Shown here: piece after piece, positions 12,815-18,773 of the stretch
Numbering within the stretch: position 1 is the stretch's first letter
Layout: each line of letters opens with the position of its first letter
NCBI GenBank assembly: GCA_947626485.1
Contig: CANQSG010000016.1
Coordinates: 1-18,773 of the forward strand
DNA: 18,773 bases
Source of the DNA: an uncultured Clostridia bacterium
GTDB lineage: Bacteria; Bacillota; Clostridia; Oscillospirales; Acutalibacteraceae
Reading direction: 5' to 3'
Notes under the pieces: generated by a model
Seen by the model: the letters and a program-made list of their open reading frames with translations, nothing else
Database searches by the model: none
What the model was told of the DNA's origin: nothing
Position numbers and translations under genes: made by a program

Positions 12815-13488
12815 ACCTCAAATTTATAGCCCATGCCGTAGACCGTTTTCAGGTGGCTGTTGCCGTAGGCGCCGAGCTTGACCCGCAGGCGGGCGACGTG
12901 GGAATCGACGGTGCGCGCGTCGCCCAAAAAATCGTAGCCCCAGATCGCGTCGAGCAGCTGGTCGCGCGTGAGCACCCGCCCCTTGTTTTCGTACAGGTGG
13001 TGGAGAATTTCGAACTCTTTAAGGGTCAGCTCGAGGGGCTTGCCGTCGAGATAGGCGACGTAGGCCTGGGCGTCGATGCGCAGCCCGGTCTCGCCCTCCT
13101 CCTGCGGCAGGGCGCGGCTGCGTCGCACGAGCGCGTCGATGCGCTTGACGAGCACGGCGGGCGAAAAGGGCTTGGTGACGTATTCGTCGGCGCCCGCCTC
13201 GAAGCCGGTCAGCTGGTCGAACTCCTCCGCCCGCGCCGAGAGCATGACGATGGGGACGCGGGACTGCTCCCGAATTTTGCGGCAGACCTGCCAGCCGTCC
13301 ATGCCCGGCATCATGATGTCGAGCACGACGAGCGCGACGTCGGGGTGCGCCGCAAAGAGCGCCAGCGCCGTCTCGCCGTCGTCCGCCACGAGCGGCGTAT
13401 ACCCCGCGGCGCGCAGGAAATCCGAGACGAGATCGGTGATGCGCTTCTCGTCGTCCGCGATGATGATTTTCAAGGCTTCCTCTTCCAT
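12811..13488 (-). CDS. OmpR/PhoB-family response regulator
   Basis: A 225-residue regulator. The receiver domain has the acidic pocket IIADDE (Asp12, Asp13), phosphoacceptor Asp57 in LVVLDIMMPGMDG, Ser84 in MLSARAEE and Lys106 in KPF. The C-terminal winged helix has LELTLKEFEILHHLYENKG, LLDAIWGYDF and RTVDSHVARLRVKL, ending in YGMGYKFEV. It should bind DNA as a dimer when phosphorylated by the kinase encoded immediately downstream, with which it overlaps by 4 nt. The ATG at 13488 is preferred over an upstream one (13554) because GGAGGG lies 6 nt before it and the receiver fold starts directly after. Targets are unknown; VanR-like or antimicrobial-peptide-response systems are close in architecture. 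Confidence 0.92.
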   Translation of the reverse strand: MEEEALKIIIADDEKRITDLVSDFLRAAGYTPLVADDGETALALFAAHPDVALVVLDIMMPGMDGWQVCRKIREQSRVPIVMLSARAEEFDQLTGFEAGADEYVTKPFSPAVLVKRIDALVRRSRALPQEEGETGLRIDAQAYVAYLDGKPLELTLKEFEILHHLYENKGRVLTRDQLLDAIWGYDFLGDARTVDSHVARLRVKLGAYGNSHLKTVYGMGYKFEV

Positions 13489-13540
13489 GCCGTTCCCTCC
13501 TCGCGTCAGGAAAATCTTATTTCCCACTTTTCCATGATTC

Positions 13541-13546
13541 ATTATA
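13541..13546 (-). promoter_or_regulatory. -10 box of the regulator/kinase operon
   Basis: TATAAT on the minus strand, 53 nt before the regulator start. No good -35 is found at 16-18 nt spacing, which would fit an activator-dependent, perhaps autoregulated, promoter. Confidence 0.45.
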
Positions 13547-13682
13547 GGGGACATATTTTATTAAACTGTGAAGTTTTTGTAAAAAGCGGGGCGATTTTTG
13601 CGCCGAAAAGGGCTTCCCCTGCCGGGCAAAATGTGGTAAACTGAAAGAAAACGGACCCGTGCGCAAAAAAGGAGGCAACGTG

Positions 13683-14063
13683 ATGGAAACCCGGTTCGAT
13701 TCCCTGATCGCCGCGGCGAAACAGGCGGCGCAGTCCGCCTATACGCCCCGCTCCGGCGACCCGGTCGGCGCCGCGCTGCTCGCGCGGGACGGCGGCATCT
13801 TCTCCGGCGCAACCGTCGAGCTCGGCGGCAGCGTCCTCTGCGCGGAGCGCGTCGCGCTGGCAAACGCCCTGCTGGCGGGCAAGCGCCGCTTCACCGCCCT
13901 CGCCCTCTACGCGCAAAATCCGGTCGTCCCCTGCGAAGACTGCCGCCGGGCGCTGCGCGAATTCGGCGACCTCTGGGTCATCCGCGCGTCGTCGGACGGC
14001 GGCGTGCAGTCGGCGACCCTCTCGAAGCTCGCGAACGGCGGGGGACAGGGGGAGCGGACATGA
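13683..14063 (+). CDS. cdd: Divergent cytidine deaminase
   Basis: A 126-residue protein of the usual tetrameric cytidine deaminase length. It hydrolyses cytidine/deoxycytidine to uridine/deoxyuridine in pyrimidine salvage, if active. Visible motifs: SAYTPRSGDPVGAALLARDG, the zinc/catalytic CAE (Cys53, Glu55) and PCEDC (Cys84, Cys87), then LREFGDLWVI. It departs from canonical enzymes in the substrate loop: the NVENAS-type motif reads TVELGGS, and the PCGxCRQ motif reads PCEDCRR. A paralogue with another nucleoside or blasticidin-like specificity is therefore possible. The ATG at 13683 follows AAAGGAGG by 7 nt. Its end overlaps the rsmA start (ATGA), implying coupled translation. Confidence 0.82.
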   Translation: METRFDSLIAAAKQAAQSAYTPRSGDPVGAALLARDGGIFSGATVELGGSVLCAERVALANALLAGKRRFTALALYAQNPVVPCEDCRRALREFGDLWVIRASSDGGVQSATLSKLANGGGQGERT

Positions 14064-14920
14064 AGCTGACCGACGTCGACGTCCTGCGGCGGCTGCTCGG
14101 GGACAACGATTTCACCTTCCGCAAATCGCTCGGGCAGAATTTCCTCATCGACGACACCGTCTGCCCCCGCATGGCAGATGCCGCCTGCGCGCCCGATACC
14201 GGCGTGCTCGAGATCGGCCCCGGCGTCGGCGTGCTGACCGTCGAGCTGGCGGCGCGCGCCCGCCGGGTCGTCGCCCTCGAGCTCGACACGCGCTTACAGC
14301 CCATTCTCGCGCGCACCCTCGCCGACTGCCCCAACGCCTCGGTCGTCTTCGGCGACGCGATGAAGCTCGACCTGCGCGCCCTGCTCGCCGACGCCTTCGC
14401 CGACTGCGCGCGGGTGACGGTCTGCGCCAACCTGCCCTATTATATCACCTCGCCGCTGCTGCTGCGGCTGCTCGAGGAACGGCTGCCCGTCGCGTCGATC
14501 ACGGTTTTGGTGCAGCGCGAAGCCGCCGAACGCCTCGCCGCGCCGGTCGGCACCCGGGCGGCGGGCGCGGTCTCGGTCGCGGTGGAATATTACAGCGCGC
14601 CTTCGCTCCTCTTCCCGGTCAGCCGGACGGCCTTTCTGCCCCAGCCGAAGGTCGATTCTGCCGTGCTGCACCTCGCCGTCCGCGAAAAGCCGCCGGTCGA
14701 ATTGAAAGACGAAGCGCACTTTTTCGCCCTCGTAAAGGCCGGGTTTGCCCAGCGGCGCAAGACCCTCTGCAACGCGCTGTCCGGCGCGCTCGGGCTCGAA
14801 AAAGCGCAGGTCGCCGCCGCGCTTGATGCCCTCGGCCTGCCCCCGACCGCCCGCATCGAACAGCTCTCCCTCGCCGAACTTGCCGCCCTCGACGACCGCC
14901 TTTCCGCCCCGCCCGCCTGA
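14060..14920 (+). CDS. rsmA: 16S rRNA adenine(1518/1519)-N6 dimethyltransferase
   Basis: A 286-residue protein of normal RsmA/KsgA length. It dimethylates two adjacent adenines in the helix 45 loop of 16S rRNA using S-adenosylmethionine, a late small-subunit maturation step; its loss gives kasugamycin resistance. Seen: FRKSLGQNFLIDD at the N-terminus, the SAM-binding motif LEIGPGVGVLTVEL (about 50-63), an acidic motif II (VVALELD), GDAMKLDL, and the catalytic NLPYYITSP (124-132); then SRTAFLPQPKVDSAVLHL and the C-terminal helical domain with KAGFAQRRKTLCNAL. The start ATG overlaps the cytidine deaminase stop. The family member is clear; erm-type 23S methylases are excluded by NLPYYITSP and the full-length C-terminal domain. 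Confidence 0.96.
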   Translation: MKLTDVDVLRRLLGDNDFTFRKSLGQNFLIDDTVCPRMADAACAPDTGVLEIGPGVGVLTVELAARARRVVALELDTRLQPILARTLADCPNASVVFGDAMKLDLRALLADAFADCARVTVCANLPYYITSPLLLRLLEERLPVASITVLVQREAAERLAAPVGTRAAGAVSVAVEYYSAPSLLFPVSRTAFLPQPKVDSAVLHLAVREKPPVELKDEAHFFALVKAGFAQRRKTLCNALSGALGLEKAQVAAALDALGLPPTARIEQLSLAELAALDDRLSAPPA

Positions 14921-14958
14921 CGCCGCGCGAAAAAGGCGAAATTCCGGGGAAAAACGGC

Positions 14959-14987
14959 TTGACATCCGGGAAAATCTGTGCTATATT
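14959..14987 (+). promoter_or_regulatory. Promoter of the SGNH hydrolase gene
   Basis: TTGACA (14959-14964), 17-nt spacer, TATATT (14982-14987), 31 nt before the start codon. Confidence 0.88.
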
Positions 14988-15018
14988 TGAGAAAAATTTT
15001 CGGAAACGAGGGAACATT

Positions 15019-15624
15019 ATGCGCATCGTATTTCAGGGAGACAGCATCACCGACGCCGGGCGCGAGCGCCCGAGCGGACGCGGCCTCGGCAACGGCTATC
15101 CGAAGTATGTCGCTCAGCTGCTGCAAAAGGACAGCTTCGGGCAGGAATTCGAATGCATCAACATGGGCATCGGCGGCGACCGCACCTGGGATCTGCTCGC
15201 CCGCTGGCAGACCGACTGCATCGACCTGCAGCCCGACATTCTTTCCATCCTCATCGGCATCAACGACACCTGGCGCCGCTACGACCGCAACGATATCACG
15301 ACGGCGGCGCAGTTCGAGCACAACTATCGCCGCCTGCTCGAGGACGTCCGCGCCAACACCAAGGCGAAGATCATCCTGCTCGAGCCCTACCTCGTCGACC
15401 TGCCCGCGAAGCCCTTCCGCGAGGACCTCGACCCGAAGATCGACGTGACCCGCCGCCTCGCCCGCGAATACGCCGACGCCTTTGTCCCGCTCGACGGCAT
15501 GCTGACCGCCGCCTGCCTGCACACCGACCCGAAGCTCCTCTCCTTCGACGGCGTCCACCCCGAACCCGACGGCGCGAAACTCATCGCGAAGGCCTACGTC
15601 GCCGCCCTCAAAGAGATTCTTTAA
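15019..15624 (+). CDS. SGNH/GDSL-family hydrolase (esterase)
   Basis: A 201-residue, apparently cytosolic hydrolase. Block I is FQGDSITDAGR with nucleophile Ser9; block II has GIGGDRTWDLL (Gly52, oxyanion hole); block III GINDTW supplies Asn82; block V DGVHPEPDG supplies Asp177 and His180. All four SGNH residues and the catalytic triad are present, so it should be active. Its closest look is to GDSL lipases/esterases that remove acetyl groups from sugars or cleave lysophospholipids; the substrate cannot be decided. The ATG at 15019 is preferred because GAGGG at 15008-15012 is 6 nt upstream and the protein begins directly with the first strand (MRIVFQGDS). It is monocistronic, between a consensus promoter and a strong terminator. 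Confidence 0.9.
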   Translation: MRIVFQGDSITDAGRERPSGRGLGNGYPKYVAQLLQKDSFGQEFECINMGIGGDRTWDLLARWQTDCIDLQPDILSILIGINDTWRRYDRNDITTAAQFEHNYRRLLEDVRANTKAKIILLEPYLVDLPAKPFREDLDPKIDVTRRLAREYADAFVPLDGMLTAACLHTDPKLLSFDGVHPEPDGAKLIAKAYVAALKEIL

Positions 15625-15652
15625 CCCCACGGCAACCGCAAATTTCCCCACA

Positions 15653-15685
15653 CCCGAACGCCCTCTTCGGCGTTCGGGTTTTTTT
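15653..15685 (+). terminator. Terminator of the SGNH hydrolase gene
   Basis: Perfect 10-bp stem CCCGAACGCC/GGCGTTCGGG (15653-15662 with 15669-15678), a 6-nt loop, and a T-run. Confidence 0.95.
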
Positions 15686-15752
15686 CTGCCCGAAGCCCTC
15701 TTTCCGATTTCTTAATTTCCTTTAGAATGGCGACAGAATTTCGCAATTTTTT

Positions 15753-15767
15753 CTTAATAGAATTAAG
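15753..15767. promoter_or_regulatory. Operator-like inverted repeat before the ABC operon
   Basis: CTTAAT-AGA-ATTAAG, a perfect palindrome with a 3-nt centre, 12 bp upstream of the -35 box. Position suggests binding by a transcription factor; AT-rich chance palindromes are possible. Confidence 0.4.
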
Positions 15768-15779
15768 CATTTCATAGCG

Positions 15780-15808
15780 TTGACAGTTCTTCATTCGTCT
15801 GTTATCCT
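15780..15808 (+). promoter_or_regulatory. Promoter of the ABC operon
   Basis: TTGACA (15780-15785), 17-nt spacer, TATCCT (15803-15808), followed by a leader of about 40 nt and GGAGGG (15844-15849) 6 nt before the ATG. Confidence 0.8.
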
Positions 15809-15855
15809 GAAAACAGGAACCCGGCGACGCCGATTTTTTAACTGGAGGGACTGCC

Positions 15856-17778
15856 ATGCGCTCGTTTTCTTTATCCGCAAAGCTATTCACAAAAAGCCCG
15901 CCGTTGTTGGTGATTTACGGGGTGTTTGTCGCCTTTTTGCATGCCTGGTTGATCCGCACCCTGTGCGGGGTTTCCTCCTATCGGCTGCCGGCCTTTGACT
16001 TTTTGTCGGAAACCCTGCGGATGTCGCTGCTTTGCACGGCGTTTTTTCTGTTCTTTGCCTACGAACTCTTCCGCAAGGCGCAGGCGGTCGGGCTGGCGGA
16101 ATGCCTGGCGGCGACGAAGCGGGGGCGCGGGCGGCTCTTCGGCTGCCAGTGCCTGCTGCTCGCGCTGCTCGTCGCGGCGGTCGCGGTCACCGGGCTGTTT
16201 TACAACCTGATTTACCCCGAGGTCGACCTGCGAGACGGGGCGTATCTGGCGCACGCGGCCTGCTGCATCTTTTTTTATCTCTTTTTGGTGCCGCTGACGG
16301 GCGGGCTGCTCGGCGCCTGCGCGGCGCTCTTCTGCAAGCGGCTGTCCGGCTATCTGTGGATGACCGCCTTCCTCCTGCTCAGCAGCCCCCTCGCCGGCCT
16401 GCTCTCCTACACCGTCGCCGACGCGACCCGCTATCAGGTCGACCCCGCGCCGCTCTTTGACATCTTTAATCTCTACCCACCCAACCTCGATTTCGCGCCG
16501 GTGTACGCCTTCGGGATCTCGCTGCTGCCCGACAGGTGGGAAGCCGTCCTGTTCTGGCTTTTTGTCGCCGGGATCGGCATTCTGCTGCGCGTCCTGCCGC
16601 CGTCGTCCCGCGCCGTGAAGCTCGCCCCCTGCGGCTGCGCCGCCCTCTGCCTGCTGCTGCTCGCCGCGTTTTGGATGCCGGCGTCGAAGATCGATTTGAG
16701 CTACCGGGTCGACGGGACGCTCTTTTCCGACCGCACCTATTACGACGCGCTTTATGAGGACGGTTACCCCGCCGAGCAGCCGGCCGATTTTCGGGTCACG
16801 CATTACGACTTGAATCTTTCGGTCAAAAATCAGCTGCACGCCACGGCGAACGTGCAGCTCGACGACCCGGGTCTGCCGTCCTACGTCTTCACCCTGTCGC
16901 ACGATTTTCGCCTGAAAACCGTGACGGCGCAGGACGGAACGCCCCTGCGGTTTGTGCGGGAGGACGACCACGTGGAGGTCTTTTCCGACGGGCGGCAGGT
17001 GACGCAGATCGCCTTCGGCTACGTCGGGAGCAACACGCGGTTTTACAGCAACAGGCAGGGGGTCTTTCTGCCGGGTTATTTCGCCTATTACCCGATTCCC
17101 GGGCGCCGCAACGTCTACGCCTCCGACCTGCAATCCTACGCGAAAAACCGGCTGCCGGACGAGGTCGATTTTCGCCTGACGGTGCGCGCCGGGCAGGAGG
17201 TTTTCACGAATCTTTCTCCGGCGGCAGACGGCAGCTTTACCGGGAAGACGAACGGCGTGACGGTGCTGGCGGGCTTTTTCCGCCGCACGACGGTGCAGGG
17301 CATCGAGGTGGTCTACCCCTATTTCAACACCGAGGAATACGACCCGGCGGAGCTGTCGGGCGACATCGCCGATTTTTGCAACGTCAAGGGGGACGACCCC
17401 GTCCGGAAAGTCCTCGTCGTGCCCGGCGTGAATCAGGGCGCCGATTCTGTCGTCGCGTTTTCCGACCATTTCACGGCAGAGCAGGCTCGCGCCCTGGACG
17501 ACAGCTACATTTTTACGAAAATGCTCGATTTCAAGCAGTTTCTTTATGACGACGTGCGGGACTACCGGGAAAATCGGGCCGCCTTCGACGAAAGCGTCGC
17601 CGCTGAGCAAAACTTCCCGCCGCAAGTCGAGCGACACACCACGATGCTCTTCGAAAAGATACAGGAGTTGGGCGAAGAGACCGTGTTAGAGCAGGCGGAC
17701 GCCTACATTTTCGATAACGACGACAACCGCTCGATCGCGGAATTTCTGGACGATCTGGGCAAAGAAAACGCGAGGTGA
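15856..17778 (+). CDS. ABC-transporter membrane protein with M1-aminopeptidase-like ectodomain
   Basis: A 640-residue protein. Residues 1-280 contain about six or seven hydrophobic segments (for example 17-36, 94-112, 130-156, 230-248, 262-280), resembling the permease half of ABC-2-type transporters. Residues about 297-435 form a soluble beta domain (VTHYDLNLSVKNQLHATANV, YVFTLSHDFRLKTVTAQDG, IAFGYVG, YYPIPG) that recalls the N-terminal domain of M1 aminopeptidases. The rest lacks the zinc HExxH motif, so any peptidase part is degenerate. Known fusions of permease with M1 peptidase in bacteria support the reading. Its stop overlaps the start of the ATPase gene (GTGA), so it probably forms a transporter with it. 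The substrate is unknown; peptide or lipid-linked export is only a guess. Confidence 0.78.
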   Translation: MRSFSLSAKLFTKSPPLLVIYGVFVAFLHAWLIRTLCGVSSYRLPAFDFLSETLRMSLLCTAFFLFFAYELFRKAQAVGLAECLAATKRGRGRLFGCQCLLLALLVAAVAVTGLFYNLIYPEVDLRDGAYLAHAACCIFFYLFLVPLTGGLLGACAALFCKRLSGYLWMTAFLLLSSPLAGLLSYTVADATRYQVDPAPLFDIFNLYPPNLDFAPVYAFGISLLPDRWEAVLFWLFVAGIGILLRVLPPSSRAVKLAPCGCAALCLLLLAAFWMPASKIDLSYRVDGTLFSDRTYYDALYEDGYPAEQPADFRVTHYDLNLSVKNQLHATANVQLDDPGLPSYVFTLSHDFRLKTVTAQDGTPLRFVREDDHVEVFSDGRQVTQIAFGYVGSNTRFYSNRQGVFLPGYFAYYPIPGRRNVYASDLQSYAKNRLPDEVDFRLTVRAGQEVFTNLSPAADGSFTGKTNGVTVLAGFFRRTTVQGIEVVYPYFNTEEYDPAELSGDIADFCNVKGDDPVRKVLVVPGVNQGADSVVAFSDHFTAEQARALDDSYIFTKMLDFKQFLYDDVRDYRENRAAFDESVAAEQNFPPQVERHTTMLFEKIQELGEETVLEQADAYIFDNDDNRSIAEFLDDLGKENAR

Positions 17779-17783
17779 GCTTG

Positions 17784-18632
17784 ATGTTGACGATTCAAAA
17801 TTTGGACAAATCCTTCGGCAAACGCCGCGTCCTCGCCGGATTTTCTTATGCATTCGGCTCCGGCGTCTACGGGCTGCTCGGGCCGAACGGCGCCGGGAAA
17901 ACGACGCTGCTGCGCTGCCTGACACAGATTTACCCGACGAAGCCCGGGGCGATCCTCTACGGCGACAAGCCGATCGCAAGGGACGGGAATTACCTCGCCG
18001 CCGTCGGTTACCTGCCGCAGAAATTCGGGCTGTTCAAGGAGCTGAAAGTGGGCGAGGCGCTGCGGCTGCTCGCCGCGCTCAAGGACGTCGATCCGGCAAA
18101 GGCGAAGCGCCGAGTGGAGGAATGTCTCGAGCTGGTGGCGCTGCGCGACCGGATGCAGGCGCGGGTCGGCACGCTGTCGGGCGGCATGATCCGGCGGCTG
18201 GGCATCGCGCAGGCGCTGCTCGCCGACCCGCAGATTTTGCTGTTCGACGAGCCGACCGCCGGCCTCGACCCCGAGGAGCGGCTGCGGTTTCAGACGATCC
18301 TCTCCGAGATCAAATCCGGCAGGACGGTGCTGCTTTCGACCCACATCGTCGAGGACGTCGAAGCCTGCTGCGACGCCGTTTTGGTGCTCAAGGACGGCGC
18401 CGTGGCGGCGAGCGGCAGCTGCGCCGAGCTCGCGGCGCGCGCGGAGGGGAAGACGTGGCTCGTGCCGGAAGCGGAAGCGTCCGCCGTCGTCGGAGAATCC
18501 GTTTTGCAGCGGCGCTTCGAGGCGCAGGACGGGCAGGTCATGCTGAAAATCCTCGCGCGCGCCCCGCAGCCCTTTCCCCGCGCCGAGCCGCGGGTCGAGG
18601 ACGGGTATTTATGCGTCTTAAAAGGGATTTAG
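17784..18632 (+). CDS. ABC transporter ATP-binding protein
   Basis: A 282-residue ATPase with a full set of motifs: Walker A GPNGAGKT (33-40), Q-loop Gln79 in LPQKFG, signature LSGGM (131-135), Walker B ILLFDEPTAGLDP (151-163) and H-loop His187 in STH. The motif order and the C-terminal extension fit ABC-2-type exporter ATPases of the CcmA/NatA class. The ATG at 17784 is favoured: GAGGTGA at 17772-17778 gives 5-nt spacing. A GTG at 17775 overlapping the previous TGA is an alternative. It energises the membrane partners on either side; the last codons overlap the start of the next gene by 22 nt, indicating a tightly coupled operon. Confidence 0.93.
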   Translation: MLTIQNLDKSFGKRRVLAGFSYAFGSGVYGLLGPNGAGKTTLLRCLTQIYPTKPGAILYGDKPIARDGNYLAAVGYLPQKFGLFKELKVGEALRLLAALKDVDPAKAKRRVEECLELVALRDRMQARVGTLSGGMIRRLGIAQALLADPQILLFDEPTAGLDPEERLRFQTILSEIKSGRTVLLSTHIVEDVEACCDAVLVLKDGAVAASGSCAELAARAEGKTWLVPEAEASAVVGESVLQRRFEAQDGQVMLKILARAPQPFPRAEPRVEDGYLCVLKGI

Positions 18633-18773
18633 CCAACCTCTGCATCCGCGCGGGGCTGCACCTCAAAGCCCTGCGCGGCCTCGCCCTCGTCCCGCCGTTT
18701 CTGCTCGATGTGCTGCTGCCCGCCGTGCAGCTGCTGATTTGGCGGCGGTACGGCGTCGGCGAACGGCTTTATG
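18611..18773 (+). CDS. Start of a membrane protein of the ABC operon, cut by window end
   Basis: Fifty-four codons from an ATG preceded by GAGGACGGG: MRLKRDLANLCIRAGLHLKA, then a hydrophobic stretch (LVPPFLLDVLLPAVQLLIW) typical of a first membrane helix. It overlaps the ATPase gene by 22 nt. It is most likely a second permease subunit, but too little is visible for a family call. Confidence 0.65.
   Translation, partial: MRLKRDLANLCIRAGLHLKALRGLALVPPFLLDVLLPAVQLLIWRRYGVGERLY

Noticed and set aside
15883..17637. A 584-codon minus-strand open frame over the ABC membrane protein
   Set aside because: Composition of an antisense shadow; the plus strand has membrane segments, a promoter, a ribosome binding site and operon overlap.

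Overview
The window looks like chromosomal DNA of an uncultured Clostridia bacterium, most likely an Oscillospirales-type gut anaerobe. This is inferred from GC-rich coding sequence combined with Firmicutes-style signals: strong GGAGG ribosome binding sites, near-consensus TTGACA-17-TATAAT promoters, U-tailed terminators, tRNA genes with encoded CCA, lipobox lipoproteins and VanS-like sensor architecture. No rRNA, CRISPR array, complete transposase or phage module is visible.

Region 1 (1-2290) is a surface-protein cluster. A BspA-like leucine-rich-repeat protein entering from the left edge is followed by an LRR lipoprotein and two related two-TM proteins. A 140-bp direct repeat and a stranded copy of the LRR C-terminus show that the cluster grew by recombination. 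A small lipoprotein follows (2401-2958).

Region 2 (2960-3640) holds tRNA-Val(GAC) on the minus strand and tRNA-Met(CAT) and tRNA-Glu(TTC) on the plus strand, divergently transcribed. They are framed by a perfect 31-bp inverted repeat. A nested-hairpin element ending in a copy of the tRNA-Val 3' end lies just beyond tRNA-Val.

Region 3 (3640-7800) is accessory and becomes AT-rich. It has a truncated gene remnant, two uncharacterised small proteins, an acyltransferase-3 family membrane protein, a structured noncoding stretch with an orphan terminator, and a small acidic protein with its own consensus promoter and terminator.

Region 4 (7800-13560) has a two-domain family 2 glycosyltransferase on the plus strand. 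It converges on a minus-strand operon of response regulator, sensor histidine kinase and a sigma factor with a long C-terminal extension. The kinase has lost its stop and the sigma factor its N-terminus at a C-rich junction near 11341-11358. This is the strongest anomaly in the window: a deletion scar or an assembly/sequencing error.

Region 5 (13560-15690) holds a divergent cytidine deaminase overlapping rsmA (ksgA), then an SGNH hydrolase with its own promoter and terminator.

Region 6 (15690-18773) is an ABC-transporter operon: a membrane protein with a degenerate M1-aminopeptidase-like extracytoplasmic domain, an ATP-binding subunit, and the start of another membrane protein cut by the window edge. 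No demonstrably new defence or mobile system was found. The best candidates for novelty are the sigma factor with a winged-helix-like extension, the self-contained 74-residue gene, and the duplicating LRR/two-TM cluster.
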